This document shows, in pieces, positions 1 through 10,179 of a stretch of 64,000 bases of DNA (position 1 is its first letter; every line of letters begins with the position of its first letter). The notes below the pieces were generated by a model. The model saw nothing but the letters and a program-made list of their open reading frames with translations. It was not told where the DNA came from and ran no database searches. Origin of the DNA: Rhodoferax_B sp049316285. Its GTDB lineage: Bacteria > Pseudomonadota > Gammaproteobacteria > Burkholderiales > Burkholderiaceae_C. The stretch spans positions 62,001 to 126,000 of the forward strand of contig NZ_JBMOXA010000010.1 in NCBI RefSeq assembly GCF_049316285.1, written 5' to 3'. The position numbers were made by a program, and so were the translations under genes.

Positions 1-258
1 GCGTCCCCCGCGGGCGCGGTGCAGTCAATGCCGCTGTCGACCGAGGTCAGCGCCCTGCTGAGCCGGCTGCGCAAACTGCTGCAGAGCAACGACGCCGAAG
101 CCGGTGATCTGCTTGACCTGGTGCAGGACAAGCTGACGGCCGAAGGCCATACGCTTGCCAAAGCCCTGGCGCCGGTTGCGCGCGCCATCGAAAACATCGA
201 CTTTGACGGCGCGCTGCAGAAATTGGATGCCGCCGTCGCCCCGCTGGCAGCCGCATGA
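1..258 (+). CDS. C-terminal tail of a hybrid sensor kinase (partial, 5' end outside window)
   Basis: The reading frame is open from the first base, so the gene starts upstream of the window. The visible 85 residues are a helical, Leu/Ala/Asp-rich tail with a pattern like LLSRLRKLLQSNDAEAGDLL and a closing IENIDFDGAL. This type of tail is common at the extreme C-terminus of hybrid histidine kinases, after receiver or Hpt domains; no catalytic motif is visible here, so the assignment rests on that resemblance and on context. Its TGA stop overlaps the ATG of the next gene (ATGA), and that gene and the following one are also signalling proteins, so the three probably form one operon and one pathway. 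Confidence 0.55.
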   Translation, partial: ASPAGAVQSMPLSTEVSALLSRLRKLLQSNDAEAGDLLDLVQDKLTAEGHTLAKALAPVARAIENIDFDGALQKLDAAVAPLAAA

Positions 259-1823
259 AGCTCACCATGCACGCCTTTGGTCTTTTCGCGGGGTGCCTGG
301 CGTTGTTGCTGAGCAGCATGGGCAGCGCCCAGGGCCGAACGCTGCAAGACATTCGCCGCGACGGCGAGCTGCGCATTTGTGTGGCCGGATCGAGTGCCCC
401 GTTTTATCAAGTGAACGGCGAAGAGTTTGCGCGCCATCTTGGTGTGCGTGGCAAAACCACGTTGCTGCCGTCCTGGGACCACCAGTTCCACAATGCGCAG
501 GGCGTGACACTGATGGATGCCCGCTACGAAGCCGCACTGCTGGCCAGCGGCCAATGCGACCTCTACCCCAACGACCTGCACATGACGGCCTGGCGCCTGA
601 ACAAGATGGCGCTGGTGCCTTACTTCACCACGCGCAACGTGGTGGTCGCCAGGCCGGAAATGCGTGACACGCTGCGTACGCCGCAAGACCTGGCGGGACA
701 TGTGGCCGCGGTGCAGGCCGGCACGGCGTACGAGAGCCTGCTGCGCGAACTGAATGCCAAAACGCTGGTCCAGCGCCCCATCACCATACAGACGGCCCCC
801 ACGGCGCAAAGCATGCGCCGCGTCGCCGAACACCAGGCGGACTTCACCGTGATTGCCGCAGAGTCGGCTTTCAAATGGGTGCGCGACGATTTGCAGAACC
901 TGGATTTATTGTTCGCCCTGGGCGAAGGCACCGAGGTCGGCTGGGGTGTGGCGACAGACGCCGAGGACTTGCAGACGGCGTTGGCCGACTACCTGGCAGA
1001 CAGCCGGCGTGTAGGCTCGCGCCTGGACCTTTCGTGGCGCAAGAACTACGACATCTCGCTGACAGAGTATCAATTGTTTTCCGCCACGTTCGACACCCGT
1101 GCCCAATTGCTGCAGTTATGGTCGCGCTGGGGGCTGCCGGCGGGCTTGGCGTTTGTGGGTGTCATGGGGGTGATGCTGTACTGGATGAGACGCTTGCGCC
1201 GTGAAGTCGCGCGACACAAGCTCGCCGCCGAGGCGCTGAGCAAAAGCCAGGAGGCGATGTCGTTGGAGGTGGGGCGACGCAAAGCGGTTTCCGAGTTGTT
1301 GCTGGCCTTGCAGCAGACCGTCACGCTAGAGGATTTCAGTCAAACCGTGCTGCAGCAGATCTCGCGGCATCTGCCACTGGGACAGGCCATTTTTGCGTGT
1401 GTCGATGCGCCCGATGGCGTCAAGGCGCAGGCCCACTATGCCGGCAGCGGCACCGATCCCATCGCCTCTTTGCGCGAGCTGCCCAGTACCATGCGCCTGA
1501 TCGACCGCTGCGTGGCCACCAGAGAGCCGGTGCTGACGGTGCAACCCGGCGCCGACTACCTGCGCATCCGTTCCGGCCTGGGCCATGGCGCGCCGGCGGC
1601 CATCCTGGTCATGCCGATCCGCCACGCAGAGCATGTTCTAGGGGTGATTGAACTGGCGGTTCACCAGCCCTTCACGCCCAGCCAACGGCAATTGCTGGTC
1701 GAATTCGAGCCGATTGTGGCGGTCAGCCTGCGGCGTTTCTTGTCAGAGCCAGACTCCGAAATTCTGCAGGCGGGCAACACCGAGGCTGGCCACGCCACAA
1801 CACACGAAAGGGCACAAGCATGA
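255..1823 (+). CDS. Periplasmic solute-binding (SBP_bac_3-like) and GAF domain membrane protein
   Basis: A 522-residue sensor-like protein. Residues 1-25 are a signal peptide, about 30-270 resemble a family 3 solute-binding domain (starting RDGELRICVAGSSAPF), about 291-313 form one membrane helix followed by a basic MRRLRREVARHK stretch and a short coiled coil, and about 345-495 resemble a GAF domain. There is no kinase, cyclase or HD output domain, so the protein most likely senses a periplasmic ligand and passes the signal to a partner. The neighbours are a kinase tail upstream (4-bp overlap) and a receiver-kinase downstream (4-bp overlap), which are the obvious partners. The family roles are known; the ligand and the partnership are inference. 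Confidence 0.8.
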   Translation: MKLTMHAFGLFAGCLALLLSSMGSAQGRTLQDIRRDGELRICVAGSSAPFYQVNGEEFARHLGVRGKTTLLPSWDHQFHNAQGVTLMDARYEAALLASGQCDLYPNDLHMTAWRLNKMALVPYFTTRNVVVARPEMRDTLRTPQDLAGHVAAVQAGTAYESLLRELNAKTLVQRPITIQTAPTAQSMRRVAEHQADFTVIAAESAFKWVRDDLQNLDLLFALGEGTEVGWGVATDAEDLQTALADYLADSRRVGSRLDLSWRKNYDISLTEYQLFSATFDTRAQLLQLWSRWGLPAGLAFVGVMGVMLYWMRRLRREVARHKLAAEALSKSQEAMSLEVGRRKAVSELLLALQQTVTLEDFSQTVLQQISRHLPLGQAIFACVDAPDGVKAQAHYAGSGTDPIASLRELPSTMRLIDRCVATREPVLTVQPGADYLRIRSGLGHGAPAAILVMPIRHAEHVLGVIELAVHQPFTPSQRQLLVEFEPIVAVSLRRFLSEPDSEILQAGNTEAGHATTHERAQA

Positions 1824-3427
1824 GCTATTTCAACAACCCAGATGGCCGTATGGTCGGCCGTGGCGTGTGTTGCCTGGTGGTCGACGACTATGACGCGATG
1901 CGCCGGGTCACCGTCAACCAGTTACGCCAACTTGGCGTCGACCAGATCCAAACGGCGAAGAATGGTGCAGAGGCGCTGCGCCTGCTCAAAGGCCAACGTT
2001 TTGATGTGGTGCTGTCGGACTGGAACATGCCGGTGATGACCGGGCTGGAGTTGCTCCAGGCCATGCGCGAAGACGAGGCACTTTTCAATATTCCGGTGAT
2101 TTTGATCACCGCAGAGGCCGAGCGGACCAAGGTCGAAGAGGCCATCGCACAAGGCGTCACCTCGATGCTGCTCAAGCCTTATTCACCCAAGCAACTGATG
2201 ACCCGGCTGGAGCGCGCCTTGCAGTGGAAACCGCGCGCACCGAGCATGCCAGGGTACGGCGAGCTACCGGCCCATGGTGGCGTGGGCGGCCGTGTGAAGC
2301 GCAGCAGATTGCCAGGCGAAGGGGCCGAGCAGCGGCAGACCATCCTCATCGTTGACGACACCCAGGACAATCTGCTTTTGCTTTCGGAGTTGTTCAAAGG
2401 CGAGTTTCGTGTGTGGTTGGCGCCGTCCGGTGCCAAAGCCCTGGAACTGGCAACGGCTGACGACCCGCCCGACCTCGTGTTACTCGACGTGATGATGCCG
2501 CAGCTCGATGGTTTCGAGGTGGCACGGCGTATGCGCGAGCATCCGGTTTCGCAGACCATACCCATCATCTTTGTCACCGCCATGACCTCGGCCGACGCGC
2601 GGCTGAAAGGGCTGGATCTCGGGGCCGTGGACTTCATCACCAAGCCCATAGACCCCGAGACGCTCAAGCTGCGGGTGCGCAACTTCATGCGTTACGTGAA
2701 GCTGCGCAAAGACCTGCAGGCCGAGTATGACGACATGGTCGCAGCGGCCGAGTTGCGCGCCGATGTCGAACGCATCACCCGGCATGACATCAAGGCACCG
2801 TTGGCCGGCGCGCTGGGCCTGATGCAGGTGCTGCTGGGCGACGACAACCTGGGGCGGCGGCAAACCGAGCACCTGCGGCTGATGGAAGAAAGTGTGATGC
2901 AGGTGCTCAACATCGTGAATCGCTCGTCTGAACTCTACAAAATCGAGACCGGGCGTTTTGAGCTGCATGCCGTGCCGGTCCCCGTGGGCGACCTGCTGCG
3001 GCGCATTGCGGAAATGGACCGCGTGACCTTTGTTGAAAAAAACTTGTCGATCTCGGTCGACGCCGACGTGCCGGTAGGCACAGAAATGCCGCAGGCGCTG
3101 GGTGACACGGCCTTGTGTTATTCGGTGTTCCACAATCTGCTGAAGAATGCTTGTGAAGCGGCCCCCGTAGGCTCCAAGGTGGCGATTCGGCTGCGCGACC
3201 AGAACCCGCTGTGCATAGAAATCCAAAACACCGGCACAGTCCCATCCACCATCCGTGGGCGCTTCTTTGATAAGTATGTGACCCTTGGCAAAAAGGGGGG
3301 CAGCGGCCTCGGCACCTACTCGGCCAAGTGTTTGGTGCAAGCGCAAGGCGGCGAAATACAACTCGCGGTTTCTGACGAAAACAATACAACGACGGTATCT
3401 GTGTTTCTGCCGCGGCATTCCCCCTGA
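1820..3427 (+). CDS. Histidine kinase with two N-terminal receiver domains
   Basis: A cytoplasmic 535-residue protein. Receiver 1 spans about 16-135 with phosphoacceptor Asp67 (VVLSDWNMPVMTG) and the conserved Lys in LLKPYSP. Receiver 2 spans about 173-295 with Asp223 (LVLLDVMMPQLDG) and the Lys in FITKPID. A dimerisation/phosphoacceptor segment follows with His322 in ITRHDIKAPL, then an ATPase domain with N-box NLLKNACEAA and a G-box GGSGLGTYSAK. There is no membrane helix. Start overlaps the stop of the solute-binding/GAF gene (ATGA), which indicates translational coupling. Order REC-REC-HisKA-HATPase suggests the kinase is controlled by phosphorelay from another kinase, probably the one truncated at the left edge. 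Confidence 0.88.
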   Translation: MSYFNNPDGRMVGRGVCCLVVDDYDAMRRVTVNQLRQLGVDQIQTAKNGAEALRLLKGQRFDVVLSDWNMPVMTGLELLQAMREDEALFNIPVILITAEAERTKVEEAIAQGVTSMLLKPYSPKQLMTRLERALQWKPRAPSMPGYGELPAHGGVGGRVKRSRLPGEGAEQRQTILIVDDTQDNLLLLSELFKGEFRVWLAPSGAKALELATADDPPDLVLLDVMMPQLDGFEVARRMREHPVSQTIPIIFVTAMTSADARLKGLDLGAVDFITKPIDPETLKLRVRNFMRYVKLRKDLQAEYDDMVAAAELRADVERITRHDIKAPLAGALGLMQVLLGDDNLGRRQTEHLRLMEESVMQVLNIVNRSSELYKIETGRFELHAVPVPVGDLLRRIAEMDRVTFVEKNLSISVDADVPVGTEMPQALGDTALCYSVFHNLLKNACEAAPVGSKVAIRLRDQNPLCIEIQNTGTVPSTIRGRFFDKYVTLGKKGGSGLGTYSAKCLVQAQGGEIQLAVSDENNTTTVSVFLPRHSP

Positions 3428-3573
3428 GCGTCGGCTCCAGGGCGGTGCTGCAAAGCCAGCGACCAGCTTCAGCGTTTTCCACACCGCGCAGAGCACAAAG
3501 CCGCCAGGGCCGGTGAGCCAGGTCTGCGGGCGTGCAAGAATGATGCTGTCCTGGCCTACAAGAAAGCAGCATC

Positions 3574-4122
3574 GTGCCTCAGCAACCCAGCCATCCGCCG
3601 CGCATCTACCTTGCCGGACCGGACGTTTTCTTCCCGGAATGTGATGCTCTCTATACGCGCCTGAAAACGCTTTGCAGTCTGCTGGGCATGGTGGGTGTGG
3701 CGCCTACCGATAGCGAAGCCGCCAAGGGCTTCAGCGGCAGCGAAGATGCGCTGGCGCAACGCATCTACGAGGGCAATGTGGCCCTGATCGAGCAGGCCGA
3801 TGGTGTGGCCGCCAACCTGGTGGCGTTCCGCGGGCTGGAGCCCGATTCGGGCACGGTGTTTGAGGTCGGTTATGCCATTGCCTTGCGCAAGCCCGTGGTG
3901 GCCTATGGCGTGCCCGCCGTGAGTTATGCCCAACGTGTGGCGGCGACGCTGGACTGCGCACCGGATGCCAGCGGCACACTGCGCGAAACGGCCACCGGCA
4001 CCATGGTGGAAGGGCTTGGCCAGCGGCTGAATTTGATGCTGTCGCGCTCTGCACATCTGGCACCCAGTGCCGAAGCCGCCCTGGGCAAGCTGGCCGAGTT
4101 GCTGCTCCCCAAAGCTAGCTAA
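3574..4122 (+). CDS. Nucleoside 2-deoxyribosyltransferase
   Basis: This 182-residue protein carries the family's N-terminal signature RIYLAGPDVF and the active-site region LEPDSGTVFEVGYA, where the Glu of FEVGYA is the expected nucleophile. The enzymes exchange or hydrolyse the base of 2'-deoxynucleosides in nucleotide salvage and act in the cytoplasm. Length is typical (150-185 residues). The start is a GTG; no ATG exists in a suitable position before the AGPDVF motif. It stands alone, 146 bp after the kinase gene, and its last codons lie inside a dispersed repeat. The specific substrate is not predictable. Confidence 0.85.
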   Translation: MPQQPSHPPRIYLAGPDVFFPECDALYTRLKTLCSLLGMVGVAPTDSEAAKGFSGSEDALAQRIYEGNVALIEQADGVAANLVAFRGLEPDSGTVFEVGYAIALRKPVVAYGVPAVSYAQRVAATLDCAPDASGTLRETATGTMVEGLGQRLNLMLSRSAHLAPSAEAALGKLAELLLPKAS

Positions 4123-4144
4123 TTTGATAGCTACTTACGCATAT
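4112..4144. repeat. Copy of a dispersed GATAGC-core repeat
   Basis: The segment AATTTGATAGCTACTTACGC shares its core with stretches at 56374-56404, 21715-21746 (opposite orientation) and 49826-49850 (opposite orientation). It covers the last codons and stop of the deoxyribosyltransferase gene. Similar short repeats are, from memory, frequent in Comamonadaceae genomes. A copy number over the whole genome would settle it. Confidence 0.45.
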
Positions 4145-4214
4145 CCATATTGCTTGGCATGCCGATTTTCCTCATAGCTTTCAATCCACACCTTACACCC
4201 CACCTCTCACCACG

Positions 4215-4514
4215 ATGAACCCGCTTTCTGAAGCCCAACAGCAATGCCAGGCCATGTATACAGCGCTGGCGGATCTACGCGGCGCGCCGCAGCAAACCCA
4301 TGCCTTCTGCAACAGCGTACGCGGCTACTCCGTCCTGCTGGCGGCGTTGCCCGCGCGTTACGGCGAAGTGCTGCTCGGCTTGCTGGACCGGCTGGAGTCA
4401 AGCGCCATGTTCAGCGAGGAAAGCTGTTCGTTCAGCCAGCAGGATCTGCTGGCCAACCTGGCGCTGTGGCAGGAAAAAGCGCAAGCGCTTCTTCATCCGG
4501 AGATCACTGAATAG
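4215..4514 (+). CDS. Hypothetical 99-residue protein
   Basis: I do not recognise a family. The product is a small, soluble, mostly helical protein, with two Cys in the first 35 residues (QQQCQAM and HAFCNSV) and a third in EESCSF. Codon use is normal for the window (G/C at third positions), the frame is uninterrupted, and the ATG lies 92 bp after the preceding stop. No clear ribosome-binding site is visible. It is convergent with the DUF1345 gene and the two 3' ends overlap by 11 bp. Confidence 0.6.
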   Translation: MNPLSEAQQQCQAMYTALADLRGAPQQTHAFCNSVRGYSVLLAALPARYGEVLLGLLDRLESSAMFSEESCSFSQQDLLANLALWQEKAQALLHPEITE

Positions 4515-5205
4515 CGCCCGCCACCACGTTGATGCTCAGCGCCAGCACCACCATATTGAAGGCAAACGACAGCAGGCTGTGGCCCAGGGTGAGGCGGCGC
4601 ATGGCGCGCGAAGTGACATCGACATCGGCCACCTGCGAGGTCATGCCCACCACCATGGCGTGGTACAGAAAGTCGAAGTAATCGGGCGCTTCTTTGCCGG
4701 GAAACGTCAGCCCCGGTCCCTCGCCTTTTTCCGGCCTGCCGCCCTTGGCCGGCTTTGCGCGGGCAGCGTCGTCGTCGTCAGCCGTCTGGTAATAGCGATG
4801 GGCGTAGCGAAACGCGAAACTGGTGTGGATCAACAGCCAGGAAGACGCCAGCGCCAGCATGGAGAGCGCGACGTAGACCGCACGGTCGGACAGCGACAAA
4901 TCCTTCACGTGGTGCAGCATCTGCGCAATCGCCGCCACGCTTGCAAAACCGGTGACCAACAGCAGCACAAACAGCACCACACTTGAGGCATCTTGCTGCA
5001 GTGCACGAGCCCGGGTCTGCGCGGCGTCAAAGGTTTCGGCCAGCCACAGCGCCAAGCCGAGCAACACCCCCACGCCCACAACCCAGGCCAATAGCGCGCG
5101 GGCTTCAAAGCCAAAGGGCAGCGGCAACAGAAAAACCACCGTCCCCGCAAGCATGCCGTAGGCGATGCGCTGGGTGCTGGTGGTTTGTGAGAAGTGATGC
5201 GGCAT
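4504..5205 (-). CDS. DUF1345 family integral membrane protein
   Basis: A 233-residue inner-membrane protein with about five hydrophobic segments (near residues 14-31, 37-54, 77-97, 110-128 and 205-225). The C-terminal part contains PDYFDFLYHAMVVGMTSQVADV, matching the conserved DFxYFxxxxGMxxQxSDV region of the DUF1345 family. A hydrophilic, Asp/Lys/Gly-rich loop of about 35 residues sits before that motif. The family function is unknown. The gene is alone on its strand, 62 bp from accA's end, with a tail-to-tail overlap with the hypothetical gene at 4215. Confidence 0.82.
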   Translation of the reverse strand: MPHHFSQTTSTQRIAYGMLAGTVVFLLPLPFGFEARALLAWVVGVGVLLGLALWLAETFDAAQTRARALQQDASSVVLFVLLLVTGFASVAAIAQMLHHVKDLSLSDRAVYVALSMLALASSWLLIHTSFAFRYAHRYYQTADDDDAARAKPAKGGRPEKGEGPGLTFPGKEAPDYFDFLYHAMVVGMTSQVADVDVTSRAMRRLTLGHSLLSFAFNMVVLALSINVVAGAIQ

Positions 5206-5267
5206 GGACGGGCGCGTGGGTGCAAGAACCGGTGAAGGATCTCTTGGGTCCGCGCCCGCTGCAATGA

Positions 5268-6254
5268 TCAGCCGCGCGCGTCGGCCTTGGTATCGGTGAA
5301 ACGGCCGTAGCTTTGCAGGCGGTCGTAGCGTCGGTCGAGCAGTTCTTTCACCTTGAGGTCGGCCACCTGGCGGTAGGCATCACCCAAGGCGCGCTTCAGG
5401 AAAGCGGCCATTTGTTTGTGGTCGCGGTGCGCACCGCCCACCGGCTCGCTGACGATCTTGTCAACCAGGCCCAGCGCCTTCAGGCGGTGGGCGGTAATGC
5501 CCAGCGCGTCGGCCGCTTCCTGGGCTTTCTCGGAGGTCTTCCACAAAATGGAAGCGCAGCCTTCGGGGCTGATCACCGAGTAGATCGAATACTGCAGCAT
5601 GACAACCTGGTCGGCCACCGAAATGGCCAACGCGCCACCGGAGCCGCCTTCACCGATGATGGTGGTGATGATGGGCACTTCCAACTGCGCCATCTCGAAG
5701 ATGTTGCGGCCAATGGCCTCGGACTGGCCGCGTTCTTCGGCGTCGATACCAGGGTAGGCACCGGGTGTATCAACGAAGGTGAACACCGGCAGTTGGAACT
5801 TCTCGGCCAGCTTCATCAGGCGCAAGGCCTTGCGGTAACCCTCGGGTTTGCTCATGCCGAAGTTGCGCAGGCCACGCTCTTTGGTGTCGCGCCCCTTTTG
5901 ATGGCCCAGCACCATACAGGCCGTGCCGTTGAAGCGCGCCAAGCCGCCCACGATGCTCAGGTCGTCGGCAAAATGACGGTCGCCGTGCAACTCAACGAAG
6001 TCTGTGAAGATTTCGCGCACATAGTCCAGCGTGTAGGGACGCTCGGGGTGGCGCGCAATCTTGGTGATCTTCCACGGCGTGAGATCGGCGTAGATGTCTT
6101 TGGTGAGTTGCTGGCTCTTCTTGCTCAGTTGGTCGATCTCTTCCGAAATATCGACAGCCGATTCGTTCTGCACATAACGCAGCTCTTCGATCTTGGCTTC
6201 AAGATCAGAAATAGGCTGCTCGAAGTCAAGAAATGTTCTTTTTGCCAACGTCAT
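5268..6254 (-). CDS. accA: Acetyl-CoA carboxylase carboxyltransferase subunit alpha
   Basis: AccA pairs with AccD to move the carboxyl group from carboxybiotin to acetyl-CoA, giving malonyl-CoA for fatty acid synthesis. The 328-residue product shows the N-terminal FLDFEQPISDLEAKIEELR helix, ARHPERPYTLDY, and the crotonase-like core with VDTPGAYPG and GEGGSGGALAI, which forms the oxyanion pocket. The chosen ATG (product starting MTLAKRTFLDFEQ) is eight codons inside the longest frame and is preceded by AGGAGA. It lies downstream of the DNA glycosylase and cysS genes on the same strand. Confidence 0.97.
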   Translation of the reverse strand: MTLAKRTFLDFEQPISDLEAKIEELRYVQNESAVDISEEIDQLSKKSQQLTKDIYADLTPWKITKIARHPERPYTLDYVREIFTDFVELHGDRHFADDLSIVGGLARFNGTACMVLGHQKGRDTKERGLRNFGMSKPEGYRKALRLMKLAEKFQLPVFTFVDTPGAYPGIDAEERGQSEAIGRNIFEMAQLEVPIITTIIGEGGSGGALAISVADQVVMLQYSIYSVISPEGCASILWKTSEKAQEAADALGITAHRLKALGLVDKIVSEPVGGAHRDHKQMAAFLKRALGDAYRQVADLKVKELLDRRYDRLQSYGRFTDTKADARG

Positions 6255-6361
6255 TCTCCTAGGATGGTCACACCCCATTGGGCTCGTGCGGTGCCGCGAC
6301 GAACTCCAATGGCCGGACGCTCAAAAATTCAATACGGGGTCATCACCTGGCCGTCATCAGG

Positions 6362-7039
6362 CTAGTACGCCACCGGCAGGGGATCCAAAGAGCGCCAAAT
6401 ATACCAAGTTGCAACACTGCAATACGGCGCCCAGGCCGCAGCGACTTCGCGCGCGTCGCTTCGGCTGACCGGGTCGCCCGAAAAATAGCTCTGGCTGATG
6501 CCGCTGATCAGGCCCGCATCGTCCAGTGGCAGCACATTAGGCCGCATCATGTGAAAGATCAAGAACATTTCAGCCGTCCAACGGCCAATGCCACGAATCG
6601 CCACCAGCTCGGCGATGATGGATTCATCGTCCATCTCACCCCAGTTCTGCACGTGCAACGCACCCGACTGGAAGTGCAGCGCCAGGTCCACCAGATACTC
6701 AACCTTGCGTACGCTCAGGCCCGCGGCACGCATGTCGTCTACCTTGAGCTTTAGCACGTTGGCCGGCGTCATTTTGCGCGGCAGTTCAACAAAGCGTTCC
6801 CACACGGTTTGTGCGGCCTTGACCGAAACCTGCTGGCCCACAATGCTGCGCGCCAACGTGGTGAAGGCGTCGCCCCGGGTTTCCAGGCAGGCATCGCCAA
6901 ACTGTGGAATCAGGCGGCGCATCACACGGTCTTTCTTGACCAGGTGTTTGCAGGCATCGGCCCAGTAGGCGGGGGTCCAGACCTGGACGGCGGCGTCAGC
7001 CGGGACAGGCTCTTCCACTATCTTTTTAGCAGCTGACAT
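6362..7039 (-). CDS. HhH-GPD family DNA-3-methyladenine glycosylase (AlkA-like)
   Basis: The 225-residue protein has a helix-hairpin-helix plus Gly/Pro-rich loop (LVAIRGIGRWTAEMFL) followed by the catalytic Asp region NVLPLDDAGL, the hallmark of HhH-GPD base excision enzymes. SIVGQQVSVKAAQTVWERF upstream is the usual AlkA/Mag helix. No C-terminal Cys cluster is present, so it is not an Fe-S endonuclease III type. It removes alkylated purines from DNA. It lies between cysS (45 bp upstream) and accA (107 bp downstream), an arrangement I recall from other Comamonadaceae. Confidence 0.92.
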   Translation of the reverse strand: MSAAKKIVEEPVPADAAVQVWTPAYWADACKHLVKKDRVMRRLIPQFGDACLETRGDAFTTLARSIVGQQVSVKAAQTVWERFVELPRKMTPANVLKLKVDDMRAAGLSVRKVEYLVDLALHFQSGALHVQNWGEMDDESIIAELVAIRGIGRWTAEMFLIFHMMRPNVLPLDDAGLISGISQSYFSGDPVSRSDAREVAAAWAPYCSVATWYIWRSLDPLPVAY

Positions 7040-7083
7040 CGCATACCCCGTCTACACAAAACATTATTTTTATTACCATATTT

Positions 7084-8463
<1,380 letters not shown>

Positions 8464-8641
8464 GAAAACTGTAGTTTGCCGTTCACACACACAGAAACGC
8501 GCAGCACGTTTCCGAAGCGGGTGCACCGGTCAATATTCGGTCAGGGGGTTGTTGCAGCCAAAGACTCCCAATTTGCCTCGACTTGGCACGTACGTCAATG
8601 CCAGTCGGGGTAAATATGGCGTGCAAAACCTTCAGGGAGGG

Positions 8642-8716
8642 GTTGCCGCTTTGGCAACACCAGGTGAGCCACGGGTCAGTTATGTCCCGTTTCACCCCAA
8701 ACCCCTAGGCTACAAT
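8642..8716 (+). promoter_or_regulatory. Possible promoter region of the TPR gene; 309-bp gap cysS-TPR
   Basis: The 309-bp space between the divergent cysS and TPR genes holds no convincing gene. It contains a perfect GTTGCC-N5-GGCAAC inverted repeat at 8642-8658 and a TACAAT -10-like hexamer at 8711-8716, 56 bp before the TPR start. No good -35 box is spaced correctly, so the promoter call is weak; the inverted repeat could be an operator. Confidence 0.3.
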
Positions 8717-8772
8717 TCTTGGAAGTATATAGCCCCTGCCTGGGCCTGTTCTGGTAGACCTTAAGAGGCCTT

Positions 8773-9369
8773 ATGACGCAAGTGACTTCCCGCCTTTTTT
8801 CTAGAGTTCGCCCGGTGGCTGCTGTTGCAGCGATGGGCTTGGCGCTGGCCTGCACACTCAGCACCCCGGCTCGTGCCGATGACTACACCGATGTTGGCCA
8901 ATTGATCCGGTCGGGCAAGCTGGTTGAAGCCCAGGCCAAGGCCGATGCCTACCTTGCGGGCAAGCCGCGCGATCCTCAAATGCGTTTTCTCAAGGGCGTG
9001 ATCCAGACCGAAGCCGGCAAGACCGATGACGCCATCGTCACGCTGAACGCGCTGACACAGGAGTACCCGGAGCTACCCGAGCCCTATAACAACCTGGCCG
9101 CGTTGTACGCCGGGCAAAATCAGTACGACAAAGCACGTACCGCGCTGGAGATGGCCATACGCATCAACCCGAGTTACGCGACAGCACACGAGAATCTGGG
9201 CGACGTGTACGCCAAGCTGGCCAGCCAGTCGTATAGCAAGGCCTTGCAATTGGATTCCAATAACAAATTGGCCGGGCAAAAGCTGGTGTTGCTGAAAGAA
9301 GTGCTGACACCCCCCGCAAAACCGACCAAGGGCGGAGCAGCCAAACCAGCCCCCGCTGCCAGCAAATAA
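8773..9369 (+). CDS. Periplasmic tetratricopeptide repeat protein
   Basis: A 198-residue exported protein. Residues 1-35 are a signal peptide ending ARA-DDY. The middle (about 65-160) holds three to four TPR helix pairs, for example MRFLKGVIQTEAGKTDDAI and PYNNLAALYAGQNQYDKA followed by ATAHENLGDVYAKLASQSY, and the C-terminus is a Pro/Lys/Ala-rich tail. TPRs mediate protein contacts. The gene is followed at 115 bp by an exported cyclophilin, so a role in periplasmic protein folding or envelope assembly is possible, but that is inference from position only. Confidence 0.85.
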   Translation: MTQVTSRLFSRVRPVAAVAAMGLALACTLSTPARADDYTDVGQLIRSGKLVEAQAKADAYLAGKPRDPQMRFLKGVIQTEAGKTDDAIVTLNALTQEYPELPEPYNNLAALYAGQNQYDKARTALEMAIRINPSYATAHENLGDVYAKLASQSYSKALQLDSNNKLAGQKLVLLKEVLTPPAKPTKGGAAKPAPAASK

Positions 9370-9484
9370 AGTGCTCTCCCAGCCTTGGGGCTGGGAACTT
9401 CCGCCCACTCAAGTGCCTCAGGCACAACACGCGCCAATGACCTTGGCGTTATGGCGCGCCACCTTCTCTCTCAAGATCAAAGCT

Positions 9485-10171
9485 ATGTTGCTTCAAAGCC
9501 CTTGCTCCCATGTACGGCGCGCTCTTCTGGCCGCCAGCCTCGTCGTCGTCGCCCTGCCCGCCTTGGCGACCACCGCGCCTCGCGTGAAGTTCTCCACCAG
9601 CGCCGGTGATTTCGTGGTCGAGGTCTATCCCGACAAGGCCCCCAAGACCGTTGAGAACTTTCTGCAATACGTCAAAGACAAACATTACGACGGCACGATC
9701 TTCCACCGCGTGATCGACAACTTCATGGTGCAGGGCGGTGGCTTCGACACCAAGTACAACCAGAAACCAACACGTGCGCCGGTCGAACACGAAGGCCAGG
9801 CCGCACTCGCCAAAGGCGGCGACCGCAACGTTGTTGGCACACTCGCCATGGCGCGCACCGGCGACCCCCAATCGGCGACGGCGCAGTTCTTCATCAATGT
9901 GAAAGACAATGCGTTTCTGGACCCCACGGTGATCCCGCCCGGCGACCCAGTCCCTAAATTTGAATACCAAGGCCGCGTGTACGAAAATACGCCACGCGAC
10001 AAATTGGTAGGCGCCTCTCAGCTGTTCGGCTACACCGTTTTTGGCAAAGTCGTCAGTGGCATGGACGTCGTGAATAAAATGAAGTCCACGCCCACCGGCG
10101 CTGGCGGCCCCTTCCCCAGCGACGTTCCCAAGACACCTATCGTTATCAACTCGGCCACACTGGTCAAATAA
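9485..10171 (+). CDS. Exported peptidyl-prolyl cis-trans isomerase (cyclophilin type)
   Basis: Catalyses proline isomerisation in the periplasm. From the chosen ATG (product starting MLLQSPCSHVRR) the 228-residue precursor has an N-terminal signal peptide with core LLAASLVVVALPALATTA; an earlier ATG in the frame would place about 38 non-homologous residues before it. Cyclophilin motifs are FHRVIDNFMVQGGGF, the AMARTGDPQSATAQFFINV active-site strand and FGKVVSGMDVV. A loop with PPGDPVPKFEYQGRVYENTPR expands the region between FINV and the last strand. It is followed 8 bp later by the cytoplasmic paralogue. Confidence 0.92.
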   Translation: MLLQSPCSHVRRALLAASLVVVALPALATTAPRVKFSTSAGDFVVEVYPDKAPKTVENFLQYVKDKHYDGTIFHRVIDNFMVQGGGFDTKYNQKPTRAPVEHEGQAALAKGGDRNVVGTLAMARTGDPQSATAQFFINVKDNAFLDPTVIPPGDPVPKFEYQGRVYENTPRDKLVGASQLFGYTVFGKVVSGMDVVNKMKSTPTGAGGPFPSDVPKTPIVINSATLVK

Positions 10172-10179
10172 AGCACATC

